A stretch of DNA of 64,000 nucleotides from Vandiemenella viatica (lineage: Eukaryota > Arthropoda > Insecta > Orthoptera > Morabidae). Under the pieces are notes generated by a model, which was not told the DNA's origin, did not search any database, and saw only the letters and a program-made list of their open reading frames with translations. A program made the translations under genes and the position numbers. This document shows, piece by piece, positions 1 through 13,922 of this stretch; position 1 is the stretch's first letter; every line of letters starts with the position of its first letter. Location: assembly GCA_031002005.1 (NCBI GenBank), contig JARYHS010008074.1, forward strand, positions 344,124,932 through 344,188,931. The letters are read 5' to 3'.

Positions 1-3000
1 CAGCTAGCTCATGGTCTGTAAAAAAAAAAAAATCGGATTCCTATTACAACAGCGGAAAATCAAGGTTAGTCAAAGTCTACAATACGCAGTGTAGAAGCTT
101 CTAAAAACATCTGTGGACCCTAGAAACTCAAAACATAATACTAAAGTCATATTCTATGGCTCGTTTGCTTAATACATGCAATCTCCAGGAAAGAGAAAGA
201 CACCGTTACTTTCCAAAGTTAAACAGAACAGACATGACACCTATTAAGCTTCCATCCCATATTCAGCTAAAAAGAAAGTAATAAAATACGCCACTTCTTT
301 ATCTACAAAGTATAATATTAATATAATTTTCTATCTTTATGTTAGCTACTCATATTAATAATGCAGTATACGTAAAGTCTCGTGCAAATAAACTTACACG
401 GGAAGAGGTGCCGAATTGCAATCAGGTCATCCAGATTTCGGTTTTCGATTTACTTTCTTTTTACCTGATCTAGAGAATGCAAATCGATTGGATCACAACA
501 AATTTCAATATTTTTCATCCGCAGAAATAATGTGCTGTCGCGTTTTTTACAGCCATCTCTCATGACCATAGACTTCACGAGGTCAGTCCAGAAAACAAAC
601 AGTATAGGCTAGTCCCTTACAAAACGTAAAATTATCCGTCTGTTATCGTTAGCAAGTAAAAAAACAACTAACCATTCAAGCAAACTTTAATTAAGATGAC
701 AACAACATGAAACCTAATTTCCTGAACCTTAACTAAAATCGGCTAATCTCATATACTTTACTGCTATATTTTTCCAGTTTAAACACAAGAAAATCAAAGA
801 AGTTTATTTCTTCTTTTTTTTAATTAAAATCAAAGCATTAAAAAAACACTTCTCTTATTCTTACTCTTTTCGTGTAATCGCTCACTTTTGAAATCAGACA
901 ATGGAGGCACGTTGTGACCAGATGAATTAAAAAAAAAAAAATAGGTAGACATTTATCACTCATGCGAAACTAAATATTCCACCCCATAAACAAGTTGGAA
1001 ATTTTTCGCTGAAGAACAGACCATGGGTTCAGAGTAATGTACAACGTGAATTCACCGTGCTCTCTACGGGATAAACGAGACTCATTACCCGGGGTATCAT
1101 CATAGACAGGAAGAATTTAACTTGACTAATTCACTCCTCATTTTGGAAGGATTAAAAGCAGCAGCGACGGTTTCGCTAAATGAGGAAGCAACATAATAAC
1201 AGAGAGTGAGATGAGCGTAAGAAGACGAAAACAATTAGCAGGAATTGGCTCCACGTTGCCGAGAGGCGGAGAAGAAAGCGAGGCGATAACTCGCCTGCTA
1301 ATATAACGAGATGTTAATTTCAGGAGCCAGTAATTCATAAATAAACCGCCTCGATCTCCTCCGACGGCATAACACTTTGAGATAATTAATAAGTAAAAGC
1401 GTGCTGTTCGTTCTTGTCCGTCATCTCGTCTACACCATTAGTGCGAACAGATGTTAACCAGACACAAGATCTGCAAAGTCTCAATATAACCAAAACGCAC
1501 GTCTAGTTGGTGAATCATTTACGAGTTGCTCAACCTTACTTGCATCATAAATAAATACTTAAACTACACGAAAAATCTGTTACAGAAATTATTTTTAAAA
1601 CAAACTACACCTGCTAACTTCTTATCCTTACCTACCACAAAACGCAAACTCTTTCTGCCTGTGTATTAGTACACTTCTGACACGAAAGCTGAAGATCCAG
1701 TTTCAACGGCTCCTTTTTTTAAAGTTGTAAATAAATTATCCAGTCAGGATATTTCGTTACGCTAGATAAAGTAACTATTTTGCAGTGTCGGTTTATTGAA
1801 ATAAATCGTTAAAAACCGACAAAATAGATTTTTTTTACATAAACCGTTAGACGTACTAAAGCATTATAGCCAATTACTACATGCACTAAGAATGGAATTG
1901 TTAAATCAAAATACCTAATTACTCAGCTAGTCAGTGTACAACAGTTGATTTAATTATTACTACATATATCTATTAAAAGAAACACTGCCAATGGATAATT
2001 AACAAAAGTCAACTTTTAATACACAAAGGATGTTTTAATGATAGGAAGTATGCTGTAAAGCTCCTCTGAAAATTTGTTTTACGTAGGCAGCTATCAGCCA
2101 AAAATAAATATAAATGATTAAGAACGACTTTTCAACAATCTTATCAAGTTTTATGTAAGAAAAAACGAATAGGTGAAAAAACTAACAACAAAAAATATAA
2201 AGCCTAAATAATAATGAACCATGCAAGCAAAACCTAGATCCTTATGTAATTCCCATCAATAAATCACTCAAGTTAGGCTCAGTAATTAAAAATGATAAGT
2301 CTAACGAAACACCGACTAAATAGTTCAACGTCATACATATAAAAAAGTATTTACAATTGAAGTTGTAGGATAACAGAAAGGTTATCCCAGAATAAATATT
2401 TTAATATCATTTTATATCTTTGTAATGTTAGAGTTCCATGGCCTGTTGGTATTACTCTTTTAAACGGTTGCTATAGCAACAAGAGATAGCACTAAGGAGA
2501 GCCTGCAAAAGAAGTCCGATTATGTAATTTAAGAGATTTATTTGAAGTAATAAAAGATTGATTTAAATTGTGCAGCGTATAAAGGCTAACTGATTAATTA
2601 TTTGCTTTAGCCGCACACAAGCACAATCACGACAAATAAATATAAAACATCCTAAAGGCAACACGGCACATTCTCAAATGATAAACTAACCATTAAGAAA
2701 TACAACATGGAATGAGATGAGGCAACAAGAAATGCAACAAAGTGTCATAGATAATGACATTCATTACCTGTGAGCTTGAGAGGGCAGTGCAGAATCATTT
2801 TACATTAATAATGCATTTGTTACTGCGTTAATGTTAATTCTCTACATTTAGCTCCACATTTTTATAATCTGTGGGGAACAGTTTTGTGGTCGTAACAGAT
2901 TTTTGGTGATACAGTGCACATTCATTACTTGCAAGAATTTTCTCAGTAAGATAATACGTTTAAATGGATTTTGAGGGACGTGTACAGTTCAGTGATTGTG

Positions 3001-3780
3001 ATCTAGAATACGGTACGTAAGTTCTGTATAAGAATCTTGCACGTCCACGCGGTAACAGTGACAACAGTTCTTTTTCCTCCTCTTAAAACCATTCTATCTT
3101 TCTCCACTTCAGACTTCTTCAGCTTGGCTTCTTCACCTTTTATAACAAACGTTTTGTTGATTCCTTTCTCTCCTTTTCATATTTTCAACTCAAATTTCCA
3201 CACTCTGTACTATCTTAATTATTCCGTTATAGATACAAAGAATAAAACAAACATGATATTCTTCAAAGAAATTAATTCCACAGTGAAGGAATGAAACAAA
3301 CACAATATTTTTCAAAATAAATTAATTTAGACATAATCATGCATACCATTTGGTGAAAAGGAAAACCCTAAGAAAATTTGTTAGTTTTTATTAAAAAAAA
3401 TTAATAAGTATACAATATTTCTGGAATTCTGCTGAGGCCTTTGTGGTTTCTTTCTTATTTTGTACCATCAGCATTGCTTTGGTGATTTTCAGTTTGTTAA
3501 TGGCAGTGAATGCTTGATGTGACAGGATTTAAGGAGTTAAAAGGTTTTTTTTTTTCCTTGTAATTGCTAAGGCTTTCCACTTTCTCTCTGGGTTAACTTA
3601 CCTTTAAATATATGCCCAATTAGTAAATTAATTTTTTTAATATATTTTATTATTGTTAGCCTATTAAAGAGCTATTAATGTTGTCTAAATGATTCACAAA
3701 ATGTGAATTGCAATTCTTATTCCTTTTCTTAAATCTGTGGTAATCCACTGCAAGATAACTCCTATTCTCCTCTATGTTTG
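1..3780. other. AT-rich stretch without recognisable genes
   Basis: Short chance reading frames only. Positions 1085-1420 are less AT-rich and hold several TAAT/ATTA cores (GCTAATATAACG, AGTAATTCAT, GATAATTAATAAG). That could be a cis-regulatory block, but there is nothing decisive. No transposon protein similarity is visible on either strand. Confidence 0.5.
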
Positions 3781-5860
3781 CATTCTTTTGAGTGAATATA
3801 TAAGATAAACAATATTTCCTAAGAATGATATTCCATGCTTTGGATCTGGAGCTTTATCTCATATTAGGAAGAGTTTAGATATTATTCTCATCGGTGTAGA
3901 GTTAAAAAAAGTGTGAAGCAGTTATTTTTACCCAGTAACAAATATCTTTTACACGACTACAACTTGAAGTATGAGGCAGTGTGTGTCTGTCATTTGACAG
4001 TGGCTGCATATGTCAGTTTCTGTTAACTGGATACTGTTTGAGTTTGTGCCTATGGTCTAATTAAACACTTTGTACCAGATTGAATTAGCAGACATCAGTA
4101 TAACTGCTTATGGATTTTTGGCCACAGTTTTTCCATATAACAGACAAGTATTTCATTTATTGTCTGTTTCTGGGAGTATTGCAGTTCATAATTTTATATA
4201 TTAATTTTGTCGTTAAAGGGCAGGTACTTTTGTGGAAGAACTTCAGATAATGTAGTTTCAGGTAGAATACGGGTTAATGTTTTAGTTGGTTTGGTATTGT
4301 GGAGATGCAGCTTTGTGGTATATGAAAGTCAGCCAGACGTGCTGTGATGCCTGGTGTATTCAAGATATTTGTCTGTAGCATGATTTTAACAAAGACAGCT
4401 TCTTACTTTTCTTGTATGCATTGACCAGGTCAAGATCCTCATTTTCCTTTATTAGTTCTAGTATCTCAGTTTTGATTTCGAAGATGTTGCCTTGATGTAC
4501 ACAGAGGCGATCCTGTGTGCTAAAGTGGAGAAACAGCAAATACTTGCGATGCCTACCACTACTTCCCTAGGACATACATGTTGATAAGATGAACTCCGTG
4601 TCCATGCCAAGAGTCCTCAATGAGTAGTGCTGAAGACATGCTCTAGTTTAGGCCAAAAGATGGTGCAAGTTTGTTATTGCACTTCTTTGCAAGCATTTTT
4701 TGGAATTAATCTCCAGGAGGTTAATTTCAAAGCATTATTCCAGTCACGAAGGTTTTATAGACCTCAGACCAGCTCCAATATCCATGATTTTTTTTTTATT
4801 TTTGGTGTGTTCAATACTGTGCCAGAGCATTTACTATAAATATCAATGATCTGTTTGGTGACTTATACGTTCTCGTATTTCTATTCGTATTTTTATTTAT
4901 TTTTCTCGTCATCGTAGTGAATATATCTGCTTAATTATTCATTGCAGTTTCTTCTAAATTTTATTTCCTTAACATTGAGAAAATAAGAAACACAATTTCC
5001 GTTCTCCATCATCCAGCTTCACCAAATAAAATATAATCTAATGTGAATTAATTCCCTTTTTTATTATAACATTCTTAATCATCAGAATATGTACAGGTTC
5101 TTTTCCACAGTAGCTTTAAAATTCAAAGCGAACATGACACGGCCTTCACCAAGCTTGTCTAGTCTTGATCCATCCTTTTTTATCTGTTTATCTAAACATT
5201 TCCTTAGTTACCCAACTCACAGAGTAATTATTATAGTAGCCTGTTATATCACAACATCTGACTTGTCTTTTGTAAATGTTGTGATATCACCATACTCAAC
5301 ATGCAGCTTTCTCCCTTATTTGTGTGAGACCTGTTAGTATTGTTGCAAGGGAGATTGCAAATAGCATCATAAATAAAGGGCATCTATGCCTTTACTGATT
5401 GCTTAATTTTTTAAAATCCACTTGTCTTTTAGTTGATGGTTATCTTTGTGTTACCCTAGTCAGAAGATTATGAATTAAGTAACACCCTCCGAGTCATCGT
5501 TTTCATCAGGAAGTTACAGTTTACTCTGTCAAATGTTAGATGAGGATCAAGCAATACAATGTTGCTCTCCAATCGATTTGTGTTTGTAATAATTATGTCA
5601 CTCAGTATTCTGACAGTATTAACGCAATTGATCTGTTACATTCAGCAGTGGTCTGATAGGGTTTTATGACCTTATCTTCTTTTATATAGTGTTCCAAAAT
5701 GCTGGACAGTATCTTGCAGTCGCTGTTAAGTAAAGGCATTGATCTAAAATCCTTCACAGTCTTAGTATTTCCATTCTTGGGGGCTAACACATTTAGTGTG
5801 GCTATAGATTGTTCTGGAAATGTATTCTGTTCCGTAACTTCTTTGTATTTTTGTACATCT
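3780..5860 (-). mobile_element. decayed L1/Tx1-like LINE, reverse transcriptase and C-terminus
   Basis: Reading the minus strand, the pieces come in the order expected of a LINE ORF2. The RT entry segment is at 5602-5790 (PKNGNTKTVKDFRSMPLLN, the VKDFRP.SLLN motif). Near 5500-5540 there is a degenerate FDRVNCNFLMKTM (usual AFD.VNW.FL). Near 5340-5370 is RCPLFMMLFAISL (usual QGCPLS..LF...). Near 5285 is a decayed YADD-like box (YGDITTFTKDKSDV). A C-terminal TDICSHCQMTDTHCLILQ segment near 3960-4030 resembles the end of L1/Tx1 ORF2. Frames shift repeatedly and stops are common, so this is an old, dead copy. The clade assignment is from motif style only. Confidence 0.65.
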
Positions 5861-6879
5861 TTGAAGTTACATATAACTCGATTTCAATGTCCTCTGAACC
5901 AAAAGATTTGTTCTACATACTTTAAAAAAATTGCTGCATTAAAAACTGGAACACTGTAAAGAACAGTTCATAGTTACAGAAATCTATAGGGGCCTCCCTG
6001 AAAATTTCAGTCTGCTTCTATCACAAAGTCATTGCTACTATGTTTCATAAATAACAAACAAATATTGTTATTTGGAGCTTTCAGTGTTGACTTTCTCAAT
6101 CACAACACTGAGAGACTAGATATGGTAGCCTTGATGTTTTCTTTTAATGTAGCTCCAATTGCAAACTTCTCTACAAGAATACAAAATAATAACAACACTG
6201 CAACTCGTAATTTTTTTCTTAGTATCTCTCTATATAGTAATTTCATATCACTGGCAGAAAAACTACCTCGTATATGATGTTGTCATTGACACAAGAAGAA
6301 GAAGAAGAAGAAAACGTACTCCCAGTAATAAATGGTACCTCTGACTGTACATTCAGCTATTTAGTATCAATTCCAGAAACACTATAACGCAGAAAAAAAT
6401 AAATGGATATACAAAAGAAATATAAATGTCAACAATATAAAACACTGCTTAAATAATGAAAACTGGTCAGAAATGTATACTTCACATGCTGTCAATACAA
6501 AATTTAATTTCTTTTTAAATATATTTCTAATACTTCTTGAAGGCTTTTTTTTTAAACAAAAAAAAAAAAAAAAAGAAAAGAAAGTTGATAATAAACCAAA
6601 CAATTAACTATGTAAAGGGTGGATTACAAAGGGTAATATATTTTCTAGTAAAACTAAAAGGAACTTTTAGATAAAAGTAAGAGAATCAGATAGCTATACG
6701 CTCAGAGCTCGCTATAAACTTTATTCTAAAGAAAAGTAATCTATCTACATAGAGAAAATATAGAATTACAATACAAAAATAAAAACTATATGGAATAAAA
6801 TCAAATATGAAAAAAAGGAAATCTGTAAATCAGTCAAAAATGTAAAAGAGAACAAACTGGATTTTTTCAAAGTAGGCAA

Positions 6880-8370
6880 ACATTTTAAAATATTTGGGGA
6901 ATTAGTCATATTTGATGGACGCCTCCTACATGACCGTGGTTATTTATCAGAATATTGTGAAGTTGTTTGTGTTTTTTACATATTCATCTGGTCTTCCTAC
7001 CTTCCTTCATGGTAAGTGATGGATTATTTTTTCACTATTTTATTTTCAGTGCCTAATGGCATTTTATTTATTTCCCTTATCTACACTATAATATTATTAA
7101 TAACTCACAGTTTTTATTATAAAAATAGCATCCATAGAATTGGTTATATAATTATTTTTATATAATATGCTTGAGGAACTGGATACTAAAACATGCCCTC
7201 CAGGAATTCTTTGTGATGTTGCAAAAGCATTTTACAGTATCAATCATGAATTAATTTTGAAAAAAAAAGAAAGGAATGCAACAGTTTAATTCACACATGT
7301 GAAGCCATATGCAAAAAGTCTTCCTTTTTTATTCCAACATCAGTAAAGATGCTTCAATAGACTGGGAGAGGATACGATAAGGCATTCAACCAGGTTATGT
7401 CCTAGGAGCCCTTCCATTTTTATTGTACATCAATGATTGTACTGGAAACTTAATCCAACAAGGATAAGCTCCAAGTGACACTAACATTAGAATTCATTTT
7501 TAAAGTAATATTGAAGTAACTACTAATCAAGTACTCAGCAAAAGAGCAGACTGGTGTAAGGTATGCACGTTTAAAATTAAATTTTGATAAAACACATTTC
7601 ATTAGGGTTTAAACAAAAAATTATGCCCAGCAAGATTTATGTATAAATCATAAAAACAACACAGTCATGGAAATAAAATTACTTGGCATTAAATCGATAA
7701 GTACCTCAACTGGCAAGAACATATCAAATTATTAATTAAGAAGTTTAGTAGTGCCAAATTTGCATTAGGCACACTTTATCTAACAGCAGATCACAAATTA
7801 ATGAATCAGGTGTATTCCTCTTATTTTCATTCAGTCATGTCTTAAGTCATAATTTTTTGAGGAAACTCTTCAAAAAGCAAAAATGTTTTCATAGTGCAGA
7901 AAAGAGCTGTTAGGATGTCGTGTATAGTAGATCCAAGACTACTCTTAAAAAGGCACAATATTCTTATAATAACTTCTCGGAGTATATATATGCTTTGTAG
8001 CAGAGAATTTTAACTTTTTACACCAATTTCAAAGGTACATAATTTCAATACAAGAAACAAAAGCAACTTGCAGGAAACACAGATGTCACTGTTATTAGTA
8101 AAAGATGGATATATCTGTTTAATAAACTTTGTAAAAGTATAAAACAGTTTATAGATTGTATATTTCAGAGATTATCTTATTGTCAACTCCTCATACTCCA
8201 TCCAAGAATTTGTTCAAAAGAATTTATTGTATCTCATACTCCTTTTGCAAAATTCAATTGTAAAGTTAATGTTTATTTTATTTGTTTGTATTACATAATA
8301 CTTTTTTCATTATGGTTACTGGTATTATTAATCTTGTATGTATAAATATTAAACTTGAAATGTTTCAATT
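6880..8370 (+). mobile_element. LINE relic, RT to 3' end
   Basis: Plus-strand segments follow non-LTR retrotransposon order. CDVAKAFYSINHELIL at about 7210-7260 is motif A, usually D.SKAFD.V.H..L. RGIQPGYVLGALPFLLYIND at about 7376-7435 is motif B, usually G.PQGS.LGPLLF.LYIND. These are followed by a KLLGI thumb segment near 7680, and a LLKKHNIL segment near 7950 typical of the C-terminus in CR1/RTE-style LINEs. The likely 3' end, with AATATTAAA-type tails, is near 8350. Numerous stops and shifts make it non-functional. Confidence 0.6.
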
Positions 8371-9617
8371 CCAGAGGTCCTTCCTGAGAAGGGATCAATG
8401 GAAGAAGAGTAACAAATGAATATGTTTCATCCTTGTCATTTTCTTCTAGTGGTGGCATTGAAAGAGCATTTAAATTTCGTATAGTTGTCAGGAATGAAAT
8501 ATTTTACCTTTCTCTCGAATTTATGTATACATAATGGAATATAAAAAATTTTAAACTATGTGATAAATGGCAAATCAGTAAGTGCTAAACAAATAAAACA
8601 AACCAAAACAATATATTGGTAGCATTTAATGTCAGGATCCTGTCAACATATACCTTGTTCAGGACAATTTAACTTTAGCAAGTTAGTAGGGACAGTGAGT
8701 TTATTACTATTTGTTTGCAGACATGAAAGGTCTACCCTAAGCTGTTATCTGAAAGTGTACTTTACGCACAGTACACGGAGGCCTAGGTAATACCAAAAAC
8801 AGCAGAAAACTGAAACCAAGGTGCAAGGAGGGAGATTTGAACTTGCACTAATTTTTTTACTCCTAATTAGCAGCATAGTTGGCTAACTGTCGTGTGATGT
8901 CATATTTAAAGATGGAACAACATACTAAATAACTCCATCTAATCATACACAAGTTTTGAGTGACTGTACAGTCCTTCAGAATTTCTTGAACTTCCATCAC
9001 AATAATCAGAAGATACATGATAAAGACAGCAGGTGAGACTGGGTCGTAATTCAAATTTCCCAGCCATCTCGATGAAGAAAACAATATAAGATTTGTAAAC
9101 AATATCCAAGGTTGGTTGTTTTCAAAAAAATAGTGCTGCACTTTGACGCTGACGTTAGCCGATTCCACAATTCTGATCTAAGAGTTGTCGGTTTAAAGAA
9201 CAATTTTCAGGTCTGATACTGCACTTTCAGTGATATAAAATCAAATTTAAGTTTACTTATTCACATGCTACAGGCAATAATGAAATAATTATGCTACCAC
9301 TCGCCCAGATGAAGTGCACACATGAATTTTAACTCCAAAAGAACAATTATTAATAATTCGGTGAGTGTCTGATAACAAAGCAACAGTTTTCAGTTACCAG
9401 TCGTGTCTGCTGCCGCTTTAGGACTCGCCGACAACGGGGTCATTAGCATCGCGTCTCCTCTGCTGGTTCTTAATCAAGCTCATGCCGCAGGGCAGATATA
9501 CAAAGCACGAATTCTGAAAATTATATCGAGAATTTTCTGTACAGATCCCGGGATTAAATGGTAGTATTGTTGTGCTCTGTCCCTATCTCTGTATCCTTTC
9601 CTTCTGTCGCGTACTCT
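8371..9617. other. gene-poor stretch
   Basis: No exon, RNA gene or transposon motif could be supported here. A 101-codon minus-strand frame (8863-9168) has no recognisable domain and an ordinary low-complexity composition. Confidence 0.4.
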
Positions 9618-9625
9618 CAAGGAAT

Positions 9626-9882
9626 TTTTTTTTTCTTTCATTAACTTATTGCTTTACACCTCGTCGACGGCTAAGGTAATTAGAGGCGGAATGAGACTGG
9701 AGACAAGGAACGGGAAGGAATTCGGCCATGGCCTTTTTGAATGAAGCATTCCGGCATTCGCCTGTAGTGATCTGGGGAAACCATGGAAAACCCAAATCTG
9801 AATGCCCGGACGAGGATTCGAACGCGCGTCCTCCCGAATGCGAGGCCAGAACGTTAACCATTCGCCCATCACGCTCGGTCCG
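9626..9882 (-). mobile_element. full-length tRNA-derived SINE
   Basis: The insertion is bounded by an 8-bp direct repeat CAAGGAAT (9618-9625 and 9883-9890). Reading the minus strand, the head is tRNA-like: an A-box-like segment GATGGGCGAATGG, and a B box GCGTTCGAATCC about 45 bases later, at about 9810-9822. An internal body follows, then an A-rich tail (the T-run at 9626-9634). Pol III would transcribe this from the tRNA-like head, and mobility would depend on a partner LINE. Related 5'-truncated or degraded copies lie at about 49596-49770, 17087-17150, 17170-17400, 17690-17830 and 58940-59140. These confirm a repeat family rather than a tRNA gene. Confidence 0.85.
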
Positions 9883-9959
9883 CAAGGAATGCCTCACAGC
9901 TGCTGTTTCCCCACGACGGGCGCGCTAGTCATCTGATGACCGTGACAACATTGGCCAAA

Positions 9960-10260
9960 CAGTCACGCCTGCGAGCTTATTCTCGAGTTGATAACCGAGT
10001 GCTGCGGCCAAGATGGCGGCGAGAGCACTAGTGCTAATTGTGTTGGCCCCGGGGCGCCGTAATGGACACAATCAGCACGCGGCCAGCCGCAGGTGCGTCC
10101 GGACACGCGGCAGCAGGCTAATCGTGTTATGGATCCATTTCCTTGCGAGCTCAGTGGAACAGACACACCTCCCGCGTGTCGCAGGTAACGCACTAGCCGC
10201 TACAAAAAATAAGCCCAAACTCGGTTAACAACGCCGGAGAGACAACGCAATAACGGTCGC
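9960..10260. promoter_or_regulatory. GC-rich block, candidate regulatory DNA
   Basis: This block is strikingly GC- and CpG-rich against its AT-rich surroundings. It carries several TAAT cores (GCTAATTGTG, GGCTAATCG), an AAGATGGCGGC motif (YY1/Pho-like) and CACACCT/CAGGTG-type sites. Frames on both strands are short and lack domain similarity. It could be a CpG-rich enhancer or promoter. No gene start is demonstrable. Confidence 0.3.
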
Positions 10261-12400
10261 AATTCATTAATATACGTCACACTGCTCTCAAGTTTCGTGC
10301 ACGGGGAGAGGAGGACGAGTATGAGGCAGTAAAGGCTAAATTCGGTTAGAAATACAAGCAAACTTGGTTATGCACAGCAGATGGTGAATTATTAACCCGT
10401 TAAAAGGCGCGTTTCGGTCATGCGTCGGTCTCTAGTGCCAGTTTTTTCTAAGCGATTCATTGTGAACTGTTCAAACCAATGTTGTTCTCCAGCTTTACTA
10501 TATGGAACTGAACGTCTTGTCTAGGGCTACATTACGGTGGGACGTCGGCATAGTTTCAATCAGATAAAATCTGGAGATGATACACATCGCAGCTGACCGC
10601 TGAAACGACCGGGTCATCCGTGTGTCAATGGGAGTACACCTTACCTGAATACAGGTTGCAGCAATAAAGGACCAGGGTCACCAGAGAGGTAGAACTACTG
10701 CCGCGTTATTACCATCTGCCAAAAAACGATAAAACATGTCACATACTTTGATTAGTGCAATTTTTAAGACACTACTCGGGGTGCAAACCCGGAAAGACTA
10801 TGTTGCATTTACATACCGGGAAAATCTCTGTTCACATATTCACAGAACAGCCAGAAAAACTAAGGCAATAGTCTCAATGATCTCAAAGATGCTCTAATTT
10901 CGACAGGAATCTAATTGGTATTTGACTTTTGGCCCATGTACGGTACATGATTTAGTAAAACTCGTGATACTGGTATTCCATCCTTATAACGAGGAAAAAT
11001 TCAAAACAGAGAACGTATTGGTAAATGTGCAAACCGCAAAAAGATGCTATGAGACAACAAGCCGTTGGAGAGGTTGAAGCTGAAGCAAGAACAGAACACT
11101 TGGTGAACATGCAGCAGCTGAGAAAACGAAAAAAAAAAAAAAAAAAAATGGAAGCCTTGTGATTTTATAAAGGAACCGAGACTCATCAGTCATCACTGTG
11201 GAAGCCTTGTGCACTCGTCTCAGCTTTAGTTTTAAGTTAGCAGAAAGTAAGCAATCAAATCTGGTTTCTATGAGACAGAAAGGTAACATTTAATTATAAT
11301 AGCGACATGTTTCTCCTTGCTTCTATTTCAATTGGATTGGAAAAAGGTTCGGGATAAAGAAGAAAAACGTGGAACATAGGAATTTAAGAAATTAAAATTT
11401 TGGTAAACTGTAAATGTATTGTAAGAGAAACATTTTCGGACTAGAAAGAAGAATAAAATGAAAAATAACTGATGAGGAAAATATGGGTAATAAATCATAA
11501 GTCACAGAGAAACTAACTAACTATAGCAAAAGAGCAAATAAAATACGAAAGAAGGAAAAAGATATAGACGAACGTCAGAAAAGAAAGGAAGGAGGAATAA
11601 GTGAAGAAATTAAATAAACTATAACGAAATTAAGAGGAAAACTACCCAAGAAACGTATTCAGGACGGTAAATTTAAACCCAACAGTATCTAAAGTCGCCC
11701 AAACTCAGTCAACGAAACCACACCGCTGAAGAACGGTTACGTTGCCCACTTACCTCTCGTTAGAAGGGTTTACGGTTTGCTCGGCCTGGCGATAGCAATT
11801 CCGTGTGTGTGTTATATTCATAAACAGCTAATTCATATAAATACGAGCGAGAAACAAATACACACTTGTCGCTAGCTGAGGCCTAATCGTAGAAAGTTTC
11901 ATTAAATTTCCTATTTCTACGTAAGACTCTTTATTTAAATTCAAGGTAAAAAAACAAAAACATAGAAAACTAAACCATTATAACTTGTATTTTAAGAATC
12001 GGAATTATCAATGTCTGAAAATTTCTTCCTGCAGATGGCCGCCTATCTTGTATAGATTCTGACAGTCTATCTTAAAGGTTCTTTATTGCTCGCTGCCACT
12101 ACTCAGTTGTGCAACCACGAATTTTATCTTAAAATGTTTGTTTATTATTTATTTTTTTATTTATTTAACTGTACATTCAGATGGTTCGTTATCTAGAGTC
12201 TACAACGAACCGTTATTTCTTAATACTGTATTGAAATTTATAATAAACAAAAATTTTGTAAAATTAACACAAATCCTATATACTACGAAAATGGTACAAA
12301 CAATTAACTATTATTACTACACACTGTAATTTATCAACCTGTTAGTAAAAAATATTACCCACTAATAATAAATAACTGAACATCTTGAGTTTTCAAAAGT
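10261..12400. other. gene-poor stretch
   Basis: AT-rich sequence with simple repeats, including an A-run at 11131-11148. I see no exon, transposon protein or structured RNA here. Confidence 0.4.
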
Positions 12401-12479
12401 TCGTTTAACGCTGGCATCCATTGAAGAAATAAGCTTCGGTATATTCCAGAAGCCACACTTCCGGCATCAGCGTCCCACT

Positions 12480-13835
12480 TAGTTGTTTGTGTCTCGTCCG
12501 TTTAGAGTATCTTGTCTCATTCCTTAAATGACTTGTTGTGTTCCGGCAGGTTGCTGGCTATGCTGAAGCCGATACCGCTCCCTGGCTGCATCTGACACAG
12601 CATCTGCCAGCTTGTCGAGTTCATTCAGGAGGAGGCTGTCTTTCATAATATCCTTGACAGTTTTCCCCATGAGCTTCATTCTGTACTGTTTGATTTGATC
12701 ATCAACTAGAACACATTCAAACAGTTTGTTCAGGTGTTCCTGGAGATCCACACGCACATAGATCATTCTCTGTCCTATTGATCCTATGAAGATATGTTTC
12801 ATACGGTCCATGACCGGTGAGGAAATGTATTAACCCTCGGGATGGATTGAAGTGCTTCATACGTATCCTCTCTTTGATGTCAGGAAGAATTTCAAATACT
12901 CTCCTTCCTGTTTCCGAATTGTTCCACTGCTGTTGCCATTCATTCAAAATACAATTTTTGATGTCTATCTTCTTGGTTGCCACTTGACCCAGGATTTCTG
13001 TTATCTTGTCTAAGTTTCCTTTTCGTAGCCAGTAACATGCTGCTCTTTTTCTTATTTCCAGATCTAAAGGACATATTCCGAGAATGACTGTAAGTGCATC
13101 AATTGGGGTACTTCCGAATGCGCCTGTAAGACGCAAGAGAATTCCTCGTTGCATTCGTCTGATATCCCTTGCAGGTTTAACCAATCTTAACCTATGCGCC
13201 CATGTGCTCGCTCCATAACTTGCAATAGCTGTGGTAATGGCACCATGATACAGCCTTATAGTCGGCAGTGGGATTAGAAATCTTCTTTGCCCAATGCTAA
13301 TTATTTTGTTCATTGCTGCAGTCGTTCTTTGGCATATATAGTCAATGTGATCTTTGAAATTCCTATGTTCATCCAGAACAACTCCTAAGTATCTTACTGT
13401 TTTGCGCCTTTTAATGGAATTTTCTCCAAGCTTCACAGTGGGGTTGCGTTTCAGTGTTCCTTTCATCAAAATGTATTGGGTTTTTGTTGGTGCTAGCTGG
13501 AGCTTAACTTGTTTACACCAGCATTCCATTACTTTCATTATTTCTTTGGTGTTAGTCTCGATCTCTCTTCTATTATTTCCTCTAACCAGCAGCAAGATAT
13601 CATCTACGAAGGCAACGATTCCTTCAAGCTCTGCCAGACCCATGAGTCTGTTAAGGACAGGTTCCAGAGCAATATCCCAGAATTCTGGGCCACATACTGA
13701 ACCTTGTGGACATCCTTTTGTGAGATGCTTTGTCAGTTTCTGACCAGAGCTCTGAAGTGTTGCAGTTCTTCCGCGAAAGTAGTCTTTAAAGCTCTCATAC
13801 AACACTGTTTGTTTCAAATCAACCAGTGTACACAA
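12480..13835 (-). mobile_element. 5'-truncated R1-like LINE (reverse transcriptase)
   Basis: The minus strand encodes the second half of a LINE ORF2. It opens near RGRTATLQSSG, then motif B GCPQGSVCGPEFWDI, motif C FVDDILLLV, the thumb KTVRYLGVVLDEH, and a C-terminal domain ending in a Cys-rich LCACGSPGTPEQT segment. This is the style of the R1/TRAS/Waldo group. The frame is open for about 370 codons down to 12717. One frameshift at about 12720 moves the last part (FECVLVDDQIKQYRMKL) into another frame ending at 12524. The 5' end stops at about 13835, directly against a mariner fragment, as expected for target-primed insertion with 5' truncation. It is relatively well preserved. Confidence 0.85.
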
Positions 13836-13922
13836 CACATCCTTCACGAAGCCCCACACAAAAAAAGTCACAAATTGACAAATCTGATGACTTGGACGGC
13901 CAGTGAATGTCATCAAATCTTG
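13836..13922 (-). mobile_element. mariner-family transposase fragment, C-terminal side
   Basis: Minus-strand codons read D-LMTFTGRPSHQICQFVTF and then FVWGFVKDV. These correspond to the FGDVHWPPRSPDLSICDFF...WGYLKSKV segment of the intact transposase at the right edge of this window. The nucleotide text around 13860-13922 also resembles 63062-63139. It is the other half of the relic at 15249-15760, separated from it by the Harbinger insertion and cut on its left by the R1-like LINE. Confidence 0.75.
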
